Assembly (NCBI GenBank): GCA_029945375.1 | Contig: CM057061.1 | Location: 3,038,001-3,102,000 of the forward strand | DNA length: 64,000 nt | Direction: 5' to 3' | Source: Agaricus subrufescens | Lineage: Eukaryota; Basidiomycota; Agaricomycetes; Agaricales; Agaricaceae | In this document: positions 1 through 16,789 of the stretch, piece by piece | How the letters are laid out: each line of letters begins with the position of its first letter | How positions within the stretch are numbered: the first letter of the stretch is position 1 | Program-made: the position numbers and the translations under genes | The notes under the pieces: model-generated | What the model saw: the letters and a program-made list of their open reading frames with translations, nothing else | What the model was told of the DNA's origin: nothing | The model's database searches: none

Positions 1-3942
<3,942 letters not shown>

Positions 3943-5130
3943 TAAAGGCAGTGGCATGAATGTGACGCGTCTTGTTGGTTGTCGGGTGGTGTCTTTCTGG
4001 ATCAGTTTGGTGTCTATAGACGCGGGTCTAGAAGGATGACAGATCGGTCAGTCAGTAGTTCGTAAATAGCGGTTGCTTCAAAGTGGTGTGTGTAAGTGTA
4101 TCGTGTGCTGTGTAAATTATAATTATTAAAATATCTAGTCGGGATGAAAGGACTCGAGAGTGCCAATTCAATTCTGAAAAATATGGGTGCTATTATTAGG
4201 CGAAACTACTGCATCGACTTACGGCATCCTTCATCACGACGATGAGAAAGCGCTATTTCGAGATCACTCAGATCAGAGCTTGATTTTTTGTGTCGCTTAG
4301 TTGGGTTTTTTTTCAGCTGGACCAAATGAATTGAATTTCAAATGTACGATGCGGTATTCGAAATACTTGGGTGTAGTATGGAAGTATTGGTAGAAATCCA
4401 GGGAACATTCGAAGGCTGGCGGCACGGTGAGAATAGCGCTAGAATTGGTTCTTTTTTTCTAGATGTTGATACTTATCACTGTATATGCCACGGCGATGAT
4501 GGGGTTCTGTCCGGGGGGTTTTTTTTTCTTTCTTTTGATTTGTTCCTGGTCATCCGAGGTGGCCGGGGATCTGATTGTATTTTAGGTTGAAATATGAAAT
4601 GAATAATTAGATAACATTCGACGGGGCCCTTGGCAGGTCCAGCCAGGTCCTTTCTTTACTTGACGTCGCGAAGTCTTGCGGTGATCGTTTTAGTGGAGCG
4701 GATTTATGTTGTGGGTAGTAGTTGAATAGTTCAGCCGCGTGGAAGGGATGGAGTGTGAGGTGATGAAGTATATTTGGCTCCGGGTGCGGAGGGTATGGTT
4801 ATTGTTGAGGGCGTTGCTAGGAATGTGATTTTTTGATTGGAAGGGGTGGGGGGATTTGAATGTACCCGACGTAGAGCGCCAAGGGCTGGAATAGGGCGGA
4901 GGTTTGCGGGGCGTGCGGGCCAAGAAGTAGCATGATTGAAGGGTGAATTGATGGATGGAGAGTTGTGTATCATGATTCGGCTATTGGTATGTTGATAGGG
5001 TGGTGATTTTGCTTGACGGTGGAGGACATGTGTAGGCTTTGCGGCCATAGAGAGGTCGAGATCAAGCCGAGATGCCGAAGTCCGGAAAAGGAAGGCGGGA
5101 CAGTGTCACACGCGACGACGACTGAGGAGC
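3943..5130. other. Intergenic: SMC3 3' flank and uL23 promoter region
   Basis: No coding exon could be supported here. The first few hundred bases should be the SMC3 3' untranslated region. The stretch holds short T- and G-rich runs (4505-4560) and no repeat or element termini that I recognise. The part nearest 5130 should contain the ribosomal-protein promoter. Confidence 0.5.
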
Positions 5131-5347
5131 GCAGTACACAGACCTCCGACGGCAAACCCTCCCCCCTCCCTCAAGGTGAGTGTCTATGCTGAAATTATGG
5201 CCGGATTCGATTGCAGCTGGTCTTGAGGTGCCTTTGGCGTGGATTTGAGGAGTATCGGATGGATTGGCGGGCTGGATGTGTGGACTGGCTTTTGGATGAG
5301 ATTCGAGATTCTTTGGAGATGCTGATTGATTTACAGACTCTATCGTA
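5131..5347 (+). promoter_or_regulatory. uL23 leader with a 161-nt 5'UTR intron
   Basis: A pyrimidine-rich stretch (CCCTCCCCCCTCCC, ending 5170) is followed by a consensus donor AAG|GTGAGT at 5176 and an acceptor TTTACAG ending 5336. The start codon follows 11 nt later at 5348. A C/T-rich start region plus a leader intron is common in fungal ribosomal-protein genes. The splice sites are visible; transcription start and use are inferred. Confidence 0.6.
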
Positions 5348-5973
5348 ATGGCCACGACAAAAACGCAGAAAGGCAAGGCTGCCGCCAAGGGTGGGTGTTT
5401 ATTCGCTGCTCAGTGTACTGTGTTGGCTGAGACTGTGGGCAGGTGCAAAGGACAGCAAGGCCAAGGCGGCGAAAAAGGCGGCGCTCCAGGGCGCCCACTC
5501 CCACAGCTCGCGAAAGCAGCGAACGTCTGTGTCGTTCCACCGCCCCAAGACATTGAGATTGCCCCGTGATCCCAAGTACGAACGCAAATCGGTCAGCCAT
5601 GCGCCCCGCATGGACCAGTTCCGCACTATTGTTTCGTGAGTGGTGGTGTCTGGGTGTGCTGGCTGAGAAATCTAAGAGAGCCTGTTGCAGGCCGCTAAAC
5701 ACCGAGTCTGCGATGAAGAAGATCGAGGAGCACAACACGCTGGTGTTTATCGTGGACGTGCGGTCGAACAAGCGGCAGATCAGGGAGGCGGTGAAGAAGC
5801 TGTACGATGTGACCGCGGCGAAGGTGAACACGCTGATCCGGCCGGACGGGAAGAAAAAGGCGTATGTGCGGCTGACGGCGGACTCTGACGCGCTGGACGT
5901 CGCGAACAAGGTCAGTGGCTGGCCGCGCGCGTGCCTGGAGCTTGCTGACGTGACGCAGATCGGCTTCATCTAG
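5348..5973 (+). CDS. RPL25: 60S ribosomal protein uL23 (L25/L23a)
   Basis: Large-subunit protein uL23, which binds 26S rRNA near the peptide exit tunnel and forms part of the docking site for nascent-chain factors. Exons 5348-5390, 5443-5635, 5691-5910 and 5959-5973 join to 156 residues. The N-terminus is a Lys/Ala-rich eukaryotic extension ([14 protein letters not shown]...). The core begins with [19 protein letters not shown] and contains [20 protein letters not shown] and the rRNA-binding loop [17 protein letters not shown]. The last exon encodes only IGFI plus stop, matching the conserved family C-terminus. Splice sites fit at each junction and all residues expected of the family core are present. 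An upstream leader intron belongs to the same transcript. Confidence 0.96.
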
Positions 5974-6114
5974 TAGACAGTACATAGCTAGTGACCGTGT
6001 GACGTGACGTGTATTTTGTGCTTTGTTCAGAATCAAAACTTGTTCTCGTCGCCCACGCTCGTTTCTCGTTCTGGCGGCTTCCTCAGCCCGCCGTCCTGCT
6101 CGTCAGCACTCTCC

Positions 6115-8851
6115 ATGCGTTTTCTCCTCCTCGCCCTCCTCGCCGCCCAGGTCCTCGCCGCCCGCCGCTCCCACTCCACCACCTTTGCCAGGCGCCAGGG
6201 CCTCCTCGGCGGCGGCGGCCTCTTGCCAGGCATCCTAGGTCTGTTTTTCTCCCTTTTTCCCCCGCGCGCCGCTCATCCGCGCCTCTCCAGGGCACTCCGC
6301 CTCTGAAGACGCCCCCACCCCCAGCCCTACGCCGACCACCAGCATCCTTCCCCCCGTTTCCGTCTCGCCCTCGCCCTCTCCCTCCTCCGCTGCCCCAGCC
6401 ACCAGTCCCACTGCCGGTGGCGGCCTCCTTGGCGGCATCGGTGATGCCGGTAGCAGTCTCCTCGGCGGTGTCGGTGGCCTCGCGAGCACTGTGGGCAGCG
6501 GCCTTGGAAGTGCCGTCAATACGATTGGCGGTATCATCGGCGGTTCTCCCACGCCCAGTGCCTCCTCTCCCGCAGACACCGGTGATCCTGTTCCCAGTCC
6601 TACGCCTTCGAATGATCCTTCCCCCAGTCCTGCCTCCTCGGCCGATTCTTCACCCAGTCCTGCCTCCTCTGCTGATCCTGCACCTGCACCTACTTCCTCG
6701 GACGCTTCGACCTCCACTCCCCCGCCAAGTACCCCTACATCCAGCTCCGATGGTGGTCTCCTTGGACTTGGTGGTGTCGTTAGCGGTGTAGGAAGCGGGC
6801 TCAGTAGCGCTGTTGGTGGTGTGGGTAGTGGAGTCACTAGCGTCGTTGATGGAATCTCTAGCGCCCTCAGTCCTGGTTCCCCCACCAGTGACTCCAATTC
6901 TGCCCCGACCAGTGACCCCAATTCTGCCCCGACCAGTGACCCCAATCCCCCCGCTTCCGCCACCAGTCCTCCCGACAATATTCCCTCCGATGCCCCTTCG
7001 CCGACAAGCGACCATATTCCTCCCCCTCCCCCTACAGATACACCAGCATCCAGCTCCGACGGTGGCCTCCTCGGAGGTCTCAGTAGTGTCGTTAGTGGTA
7101 TCAACAGTGGTGTCGGTGGTGTAGTGGGCACCCTCACCAGCGATGTCGGCGGCGCAGTAAGCACACTCACTAGCGACGTAGGAGGTATCGGTGCTACTCC
7201 GACCAGTAGTCACAGCGGTCCCGTCAGCACTACTGACTCTCCTGGTCCTTCGTCAACAGGCGGTCTCGGCGGTGTCATTAATACCTTGACCAGTGATCTT
7301 GGTAGCGTCGTCAGCAGCGCAACCAGCGACATCGGCGGAATCGTCACTAGCGCGTCCAGTGGTCTTGGTGGCGTCATCTCCTCCGCATCCAGTGTCCTTG
7401 GTCCATCCAGTAGCATTGGTGGGGTCGTCACTACTCCCTCTAGCGGTGCGATGCCGACTAGCTCGTCTCATCCACCGAGTTCTGCCAACTCCACTGGCCC
7501 AACATCTTCGGGTCCTGATAACGGCCCAACATCTTCGGGTATCGTCAGTGATAATGGCCCAACATCTTCGGGTATCGTCAGTGATCATGGCCCAACATCT
7601 TCGGTTTTCCCGAACGCAACCAGCTCGGCACAACCAACGATCAGCTTCCCGACTCAGTCAAGTAATGATTCGATCGCGACTACAACCGTTTCCCAAACCC
7701 AAACTTCAGCAAGTTTTGCTACAACTGTGACTTCAACCACTGTCACCACCCTGTCCGTCGCTTCTGACCTCTCTTTTGTCCTCCAAGAGACCACACTTGC
7801 CTTTGCCCCTACCTCTACCAGTACTGCCTCGGCCACTCTCACTGACCCAGACCAGGCTACAACGTCAATCGATCCTTCTGCTGCACAGCCTGCCACCACT
7901 CTTGCCGCTCCTCCCCTCCCCGATGGTATCCCTAGTTGGATACTTCCCCGCGAGCAGTTGGATCGAAGCAGCAGTAACCTCGATGGATATACTTTGATTA
8001 GCATTCTCTTCAACAGTGAACTTAATTGGCAGTTTGAGATCAATAATGATATCTCATCCAGTCAACTTTTCGTTTATATGCCCATGATCATCACAAGTAC
8101 CCTCGGCATCCCATGTTAGTTTTTTTTTTCTTTTCTCTTTTTATAAGCGCGTGTCAATGCTCATATATTTTCACTCACAGCCGATCAAGTCAAGACCTTT
8201 GCCTTGCGAGTATATGTACCAGATACCTACCACGGCCCCAGCGATGTCGCCCAACTAGGGACCCTTTATCTTGGCTACATTCCCGATGGAATGGTCGATA
8301 CCCTTGCTGCTCAGATTAGAGTCAAATCCTCAGGTTTCTACACCAAAGGCCCTGACGATAATGCTAAAGCCCTTGCTCAGCGTGTGGTTTCCTCCTATTC
8401 ACTGCTTTCGGTCTCCTCCGATGGCAATCCTGGTACAGGCGGTTCCTCCAAGAACCCCGATAACAGCAGTGGTGCTACGGATAGTGGCAAGACACGTGAA
8501 GACGCCATCATCGGCGTTGTCAGCGCGCTCGGTGCCATCGCCATTCTCGTTCTCGGTTTCCTCATCTATAGATCATACAAGCGCCGTCAACAGCTCGCTC
8601 ACCGCCGTCTTTCTGATCCTCCCGGCGAGAATCTTGGCGTTCGCCCCCAAGGACGCCAATTTGACCAGGATAGTGTAGGTGGTGCGAGAAGGAGGAGCTT
8701 CTATTATGCAGAAGACTCTTTGCGTGGATACGAATCTCAAGTAGTGCCCAACGACCAGCTTATGGCCGAGAGTAGCATGAGCCATAGGAGGAACGTTGTC
8801 CTAGGCTCGATCTCGGCACCTGTCTTAAGAGACAATACGATGAACTGGTAA
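6115..8851 (+). CDS. Signalling-mucin-like single-pass membrane protein
   Basis: Exons 6115-6238, 6291-8114 and 8181-8851 join to 872 residues. The N-terminus is a clear signal peptide (MRFLLLALLAAQVLA). Then comes about 550 residues of low-complexity Ser/Thr/Pro/Gly sequence, expected to be heavily O-glycosylated, with Gly-rich LLGG/VVSG modules and in-frame repeats. A compact, non-repetitive extracellular block spans residues about 587-727 (from PSWILP through LNWQF and YVPDTYHGP to SSYSLL). One transmembrane helix lies near residues 760-780 (GAIAILVLGFLIY) with a basic stop-transfer (RSYKRRQQ) and a cytoplasmic tail of about 90 residues. This layout is that of fungal Msb2/Hkr1-type osmosensor mucins and Mid2/Wsc-type wall sensors. 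The compact membrane-proximal block makes an Msb2-like role my best guess, but that is inference. Confidence 0.85.
6892..6950 (+). repeat. In-frame 24-bp repeat in the mucin domain
   Basis: Adjacent 24-bp units encode the octapeptide TSDPNSAP about two and a half times. Unit length is a multiple of three, so gain or loss of copies keeps the reading frame. Confidence 0.7.
7496..7604 (+). repeat. In-frame 33-bp repeat in the mucin domain
   Basis: Units of 33 bp (7523-7555, 7556-7588) with partial units either side encode GPTSSGIVSDN. The two full copies differ at only a few positions, suggesting recent slippage or unequal exchange. Likely length-polymorphic between strains. Confidence 0.75.
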
Positions 8852-9858
8852 AATCAACAAATGCCCCTGAGGTTATATTATTGTCAAAGCTTCGTGTTTA
8901 CGGCCCTCCACGCACCTTGACGAGCTAGCTTTTCGGACTATATTCTGGTTCTATGTGAAACAAAATTTTTTTTAATTCCTTATTGCCAACTTCCACCCAC
9001 TTTCGTTAACTTGGTCATCTGGCGCTCGGCTCGCAGACTTCCTAATCCCCCATTATTTATTTTGCACATATACCATTCTCAAAAAAAAATGCTATGTATG
9101 CTCTCCCCCTCGACACCCTTGCGCTGCTTTTACTGGTCTTCCGCGTTTTCGGTTAGTTATAGGGACAGAAAAAAGTGGGTCTTGAAGTTGTGGATCTTTT
9201 TGCTTCAGTGGAGTTGTCTTTGTTTTGCAGCATTCGGAAGGAGTGTCATCTGTTTCTTTTCTTTTTCTTTTTCTTTCCTGGTTTTGAGTATTCTTATCCT
9301 TTATTTTTTCTCCCAAAGGATTCTGTGCTTTCGAAGATTTTCTTTTGTGCTTGTGTAGGCTCAATAACGTATACAGTAGTAGACGATGCTGTTCTTTCCC
9401 TTTTTGTGTATGCTGGTTCAGACAACTTGTTGGTAGGAATTGATCCAATTCAAGCCTTTTAATTTGTCTTTCATTCCTACATATGGAATGTGCGATTGGG
9501 ATTTGTTGTGAAATGGGCTGGCCGGATATCCGGGTTGAATATAAAGGGCTGGATAATTCCGTATTGTAGGATCGAATTTCTCCAATACGAATGGTGGGGC
9601 GTATTCCTTTTGAGGAGGTCGGAGTCCCTCGTTTACGACAGTTGAGACTCTACAACTGTCAAACTCACCAGAGACGCCATTGTTGGCACTTGAAGTCGCA
9701 CATCGCTTGTACGGAGGGCAGACTGACAGAAATGTGTTTTGTGACATGTAAAGTGTGCCGATTAGTAATTAGCAATTACGTATGCGGGATTGAATACACG
9801 TGACAGACGCGTCGAGTTGTGATTAATTTATTTGCGTCCTGAATCCGATCCTGAAGTT
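8852..9858. other. Intergenic between mucin gene and CND1
   Basis: No supported gene. It contains a T-rich tract with TTTTTC repeats at about 9250-9280 and otherwise mixed AT-rich sequence. The CND1 promoter should lie in its last few hundred bases. No terminal repeats or transposon remnants were seen. Confidence 0.5.
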
Positions 9859-12800
9859 ATGGAGAGCTTCGAGCTGCAAGACGAGCTCGCCGCGCTGGCC
9901 CAGGGCGTCCATGCATATACCATCCCCAACGAACACGATTTCTCGTCAGAGGACCCCGCCAGATTCCTAGAGGCCGCCGTCGAGGCCGTCGCCAACAACA
10001 CCGACGCCATTCGCGATCCAGAGGTCTTTGACGTCTTCAGAAGCGTGCTCAAGCACTCCGCCTCCATCTCCGGTGCCTATATGAACAAAGTCCTTGACTC
10101 TCTTACCTCAGGTATTCAGAGCGAGATTGAGGCTACTATACGCGACATCGAAGCTGGCGAACAGGCCATCGACTCATCACATCGGTTACCCCTCGAGCTT
10201 TTTGGGTTTCTCTTGCAGTGGTTTGTTACTACTGCTGAAAACATCAAAGGAAGTGATGGTCCATCTCTCGCTCCGGCTCCCAAGGCAAGAAGAGGACGGG
10301 GAGGCAAGGCTGCTGGTGCGAGGGCTGCCAAGGCCGCGGCCGCGGCACGGATGGAGGAAACTTGGTCATTACAGGAGCATCTTCCCGCCACGCTCGTGGT
10401 CATCAGCAAAGTTCTCATCAAGCTGGGCATGTATTGGCAGAAAGTGTGGCAAACGACCACTGAAAGGGAGACTTTTGTCAGGTAAGTCCCCGTTAGTTTC
10501 TCCTTCTTTTATTGGCCTTCACGCTAGCTTCGCAGTTGCCTTGTCAAGCCAGCTTACCATGTCCTCGAAAACGAACAATACATGAAAGTCGAAGGGATCC
10601 GACTTGGCGCAGACAAGGTTATATGCGTCTCTGTCAAACACCATAACCAAATTCTTGTCGCGCATACGAATATTATCCAGAATCTCCAGTTTTACGAGCA
10701 CCTTCCAGAAGTTTTGGCCGAGTGTCTGCACAAACTTGCGACTGAGTTTGCGCACACTCAGCTTGGCGACGACATTTTGAGAGAGATTGCGGGTAAAACG
10801 TTCAATGCTCAGGACAATAAAGGCCCCCGGAATTTTGCGCGTTTCTTGGTCAAGTTTGCGGAATATGCACCGAGGTCCTTGTTGAAGCAGCTTAGTTTAT
10901 TGCTCAATCAATTAGACTCTGAGGTACGGTCAATGTCCGTCTTAGCAGACTCTCTTTTCTTATCCTTTCTAGGCATATCCAATGCGTATTGCTATAGTTG
11001 AAGTCATTGGCTTTATTATTCAGGAGCTTGCTCGGAGCCTGGACTCTGATATCAATTCTGGACAAACGCAAAAGCAAATCAACGGTTTATTTGATCTCCT
11101 CCATGAACGTATGCTTGATGTCTCTTCATATGTTCGAACAAAAGTTCTCGCCGTGCTTTCAAAAGTCTTCGATATCAAGACACCCAAGTTTCCCAAACAA
11201 CGACTAGCGAGCACGAGAGCCGCCGTGAATGCTCTAGAAGACAAAGCTTCTACGGTCAGAAAGGCTGCCGTCAGTCTGTTAATCAAGCTCCTCCTGACCC
11301 ACCCGTATGGAATGCTGGATGGCGGGATGCTGCAACACGAAGTTTGGGATAATGAATACAAGACGGTGACGAAGGATTTGGAGAAGGTTGAGGGCAAAGT
11401 GGGCAAAGCTGTGGAGGTTCAGGACGGTGACGAGGATGAGGACGAGAATGAGGGCGAGGAACCCGAGGAGAAGAAAACGAAACAGTGAGTTCCTCTGTTA
11501 TTGCGCATATATGTAACCCTTTCACTCATACCCGTCGCCGAAGGTCTAACAAACGTCGTGAAACTGATGAAAATGCTATGGATGTCGACAATGATGACCG
11601 AGGTGCCGAAACCGAAGAAGATAACGATCAAGGTACAAATGAAGATGAGGATGATTCTATGTCCGTGGACAGCGAAGGAAACCCACGTGAAAAAGCCAAA
11701 AAACCTAAATTGAAGCCTCGTAAATCCCAGCTCAACATGGAAGCGCTTACTCAAGAACAAGCTGCCGTTGCTGCACTTGAGGCCGACGAAATACTTCGCC
11801 TGAGACTCAAAAAGAAATATTACGCCGAAGCACTGTCATTTATACGACTAATCGAGAACTCGATGGAAATACTGGTTCAACTTCTTGGATCGACGAACAA
11901 GGCTGAAGTACTAGAGACTATGGAATTCTTTAGGCTTGCTCACGGATATGAAATGGAGGGTACCAAGGTATGACAACCCTCATTGTGGACTCATCGGATG
12001 TACTCAAAAAATAACATAGGTGGGCATACAAAAGATGCTTCACTTGATTTGGGTAAAGGACAACAGTGCCTCGACCTCCGAAGATGGGAAAGAACTAAAG
12101 GGCATTCGCCAACGGCTGATTGAGGTCTATTGTTCATTGTACTTCGAAGCTGACCCGAGCCTGGGAGGCGACGCAAAGAGTCAAATCAACCGTATCACCA
12201 AGAACATGATCGAGTACGTGGCTTACTTTCGTCTTGAGCGTTGTGTTGACCAAGTGGTTTAGACGTACTTTCGACTGCACCTTGGCTGAAATTACCAGTT
12301 TGGAGGAAATGATGCGGATCATGGTAGAGGAAGATCGAGTGCATCCCGACGTCATTGCAAAGCTCTGGCAAATCTATGGTGACGTTTTTTTTGGGAAATA
12401 TCCTACATTTTACTGATTTTTGTGAGCACAGGTTCCAGTAGACACATACCCCCTGTTCAGAGGCGTGCCGCTATCATGGTTCTCGGAATGATGGCCATTG
12501 CAAAGAAGAGTATTCTCGAAGACCATGTTGAATTGATGCTCAAAGTTGGTCTGGGAAAGCTTGGAAAAGTGAGCTCAAACCGACCTCACCCAAACTGGTG
12601 TACTCACGCCTCTCTTAGCTGGACTTGGAACTTGCACGATACACATGCATAGCACTTCAGCGTTTAAATGGCAGTGCTAAAAAAGTCAAGGGGTCACTCA
12701 AAGACAACACTGTTCGCTACCCGATGACCTCACAGATCTTTTCAGCACTTAGTAAGGCGGTGGAGAGGCCATGCAGGTCGTTAGACTGGTTTGGCTTAGC

Positions 12801-14638
12801 TGAACATGTCGTCAATACTGTCTACGCTTTGGGGCAACGTCCAGATGAATGGTGCGGAAATCTCATCAAAAAGTTGGCGGCCAGGGCATTCGGGCCTAGG
12901 GAGAACAGAGAGGAGCCCGTAAACGGGGGAAGCAGAGATCACAATGGCGAGAGCGACGGAGGCGATGATGATGACGAAGGAGAGAAAAAGAAGGACGGTG
13001 CGGATGAGGATGGAGATGTATCGATGACTCAAGCCGATATGACATTCACGCAGCCTTCCCAAATGCAGAATGCTAGCGGAGAGAAGAGGACTGCAGATAG
13101 TTTCGAGATGAGCCAGTTATTTTTCGTCGTTGGTCACGTTGCCCTAAAGCAGATCGTTTTCTTGGAGCTTGTGGAAAGGGAATGGAAGAGGCAAAAGGAT
13201 GAAACGCAAGCAAACGCGGGCCAATCTACCAAGGACAAAGACGGGGAAGAACTAGACCAAGTTGCCGGCAACGCAGAGGACGAGATTGGAGACCGTATTC
13301 AGGCCATTAGGGAAGCCGAAATTCTGTATGGCGAACAATCGTTACTGGCGGCATACGCGCAGATGATAGTGCGTGTCTGTGGTAGTCCTCAAATCTTTAA
13401 GGTATGTTTAATAAACTTGTGTTATGTTATCTCGCTGAAACCCGACTAGGACCCAGTCTTGAGGCGGACAACCATCATCAGCTTCAGCAAATTGCTCTGC
13501 GTCAGCTCGAAGTTTTGTGAAGATCATATCGAGCTGCTCTTCAAACTCCTCGAGAGATCGAAGGACTCTACCGTCAGAGGGAATATCGCAATTGCTCTTG
13601 GAGACATAGCTGTGTCGTTTGCCTCCATCGTTGACGAGAACTCGAGCCAGATGTATAAAGGCCTATCAGATGGCATTATACAGGTTAAGAAGAACACGTT
13701 GATGGTGCTGACGCACCTGATTTTGAACGGAATGGTGAAAGTTAAGGGGCAACTTGGGGAGATGGCTAAGTGTCTTGAGGATGAGGATACTAGAATCCAG
13801 GACTTGTCGAAGCTGTTCTTTAAAGAGCTTTCTGGCAAGGAAAATGCAATCTATAACAATTTGCCAGACGGTGAGTTCGTAATCAAGTTTTTTTCTAATG
13901 TACTGACTGCGAGGCCTTCCAGTTATCAGTCACCTTTCTACAGGGGAACATGCAGTGTCTGAACAAATGTTTCAAAATACGCTGCGGTACATCTTTACAT
14001 TCATCGATAAGGTTGATCACGTTCACTATCGTGCTTACCGCTACTTATGTACGCAATTATAGGAGCGTCAAGCTGAAAATATTGTCGAGAAATTGTGTGG
14101 ACGGTTCCGCTTCACGGATGATCCACGGCAATGGCGCGATATTGCGTTTTGCCTGTCGTTGCTACCATTCAAAAGTGAGCGGTCGGTGAAAAGGTTGATT
14201 GAGGGGCTGCAATTCTATCGGGACAAACTGCATGAACCTGCCGTCTTTGACAAGTTCACTGAGATTCTTAATAAGGTGCGAGCTATTTTCTTTTCATGCG
14301 CATAGACGCCTAAACGGTTTTCAGGCACGGAGTAACAAGTCGAAAGATAAGCCTGACACAGAACTAGACGAGTTCGAGAAGGTTCGGGCAATTGTTGTTA
14401 TCTCCGGATTGTTACTTACGCCAATACTTGCAGATCCTGGAGGAACATAGAACCCAGGGCCAGGAGGATCAAGCATTTGAGAACATGGTTGAGAAGCGAA
14501 AAGTAGCTGCGAGAAAAAAGGCCAATAAAAAAGGTTAGTGTTTGCTTCACCGCTACTCTGTGTTTGACTGACCGTTGCTCAGCTTCCTCGGGACGCAAAC
14601 GCCAGGCTATGCCAGTCGAAGTAGATGATGATGAATGA
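9859..14638 (+). CDS. CND1: Condensin complex subunit 1 (CND1/Ycs4/CAP-D2)
   Basis: HEAT-repeat regulatory subunit of condensin, which binds the SMC2/SMC4 ATPase and compacts mitotic chromosomes. Fourteen exons join in frame to 1370 residues: 9859-10481, 10536-10923, 10973-11484, 11544-11967, 12020-12213, 12263-12378, 12432-12568, 12619-13401, 13450-13870, 13923-14011, 14063-14275, 14325-14381, 14434-14533, 14583-14638. The N-terminal Cnd1 domain is recognisable (PRNFARFLVKFAEYAPR). Acidic linkers follow (about 11420-11650 and 12910-13020). The C-terminal condensation domain includes DSTVRGNIAIALGDI, KCLEDEDTRIQDLSKLFF and NAIYNNLPDVISHLS. The start is the ATG at 9859; the open frame extends to 9832 only through a non-ATG codon. 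The tail is basic then acidic (RKRQAMPVEVDDDE). Length and domain order fit the family and no lesion is visible. Confidence 0.93.
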
Positions 14639-14726
14639 TTGTTTTCTTGTTGATAATACTATAGAATCGTTCTGTATTTTAACTGCCAAGTGGCAGAAAC
14701 ACGATGGACGGATATTTGTCACATGA

Positions 14727-14915
14727 TGTCATGCACGAGACGACAACTTGAGTCGAACGTCCACCATAACCATCATCACCACTACGCTGTCCCGCCCGTC
14801 CGCCTTTCGTGTCTTTCTCAGACTCTCGTCTGTCAGTGCCGCTGCCATCACTACCAAACATTCTTCTGGATTGGCAACTTCGTTACCCACCTCATCACCG
14901 AATAATCCTGTCGGG
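14727..14915 (+). promoter_or_regulatory. In-frame, AUG-less leader resembling a mitochondrial presequence
   Basis: Directly upstream of the thioredoxin reductase ATG (14916) the same frame stays open for about 60 codons, back to a TGA at 14724, with no in-frame ATG. Translated, its middle is rich in Ser/Thr/Leu/Ala/Arg with essentially no acidic residues (for example LSRPSAFRVFLRLSSVSAAA), the composition of a mitochondrial targeting peptide. Near-cognate codons (TTG 14748, ACG, CTG) are available. It may be translated from a non-AUG start, be joined to an upstream exon, or be plain 5' leader. Confidence 0.4.
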
Positions 14916-16230
<1,315 letters not shown>

Positions 16231-16466
16231 ATTGTAGAGGTGGTTTTGATATTTTAGATTATTCTAGGTAACACAAACTAAGTCTAGGACTTGGATAAAT
16301 ATTTGTGCCAAGTATAAAAGTAAATAAACTGCTGGATAGCAGTGCACTATGGAATGCAGGAAAGTCCTGCTCTCTAAAAATGCCAAGACCTGCCCAATCT
16401 GGCTTTGATCAGCAGGACTAATGGCACTTCACAGGAGAAAATTTCATATGGTATTATATAATATTA
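16231..16466. other. AT-rich, CpG-free flank
   Basis: Thioredoxin reductase 3' flank. I see no gene. From here the sequence abruptly lacks CG dinucleotides, marking the start of the decayed repeat block. Confidence 0.5.
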
Positions 16467-16672
16467 TGTCAGAAAACTAAAATTGGCCTGATCCTCTTAT
16501 GTTTGCCTGATCTTAAATATGGCCTGACTCTTTCTGACCACCCTGATTAGACTGCCTGATCCTACCTGATCCTACAGGATCATGAACCCAAAGGCCAATA
16601 GTATCTGATTTGGTAAAATCAGGCAAATGTAAACTGATCTAGCTCAATCAGGTTAATTTCAGTTTTCTGACA
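16467..16672. mobile_element. Candidate MITE with 25-bp terminal inverted repeats
   Basis: The left end begins TGTCAGAAAACTAAAATT and the right end is its inverse (AATTTCAGTTTTCTGACA); the 25-bp arms differ at three positions, all transitions. Inside are many copies, in both orientations, of a CCTGATC/GATCAGG motif, as in subterminal transposase-binding repeats. There is no coding capacity in 206 bp. No clean target duplication could be fixed, so the superfamily is unknown. Confidence 0.6.
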
Positions 16673-16789
16673 TTTTATAGGGTGTCTACCAAATTAGACA
16701 CTATAAACATTTTCTTTGCCATCAGAGTCACAACCTATAAGATAGTGTATCAATATTGTACTAGCAAATATCAAATAAACTGAATGGAC

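Noticed and set aside
4342..5388. Open frames on both strands between SMC3 and uL23
   Set aside because: No recognisable domains and low-complexity translations. The minus-strand frames overlap the uL23 leader and first exons.
6235..7630. Long minus-strand and alternate-frame open stretches across the mucin gene
   Set aside because: They are shadows of the biased Ser/Thr/Gly codons of the + strand gene, which has a signal peptide, a TM helix and good splice sites.
9832..9858. Upstream extension of CND1 to 9832
   Set aside because: The codon at 9832 is TTG. The first ATG is at 9859, and nothing argues for a non-AUG start here.
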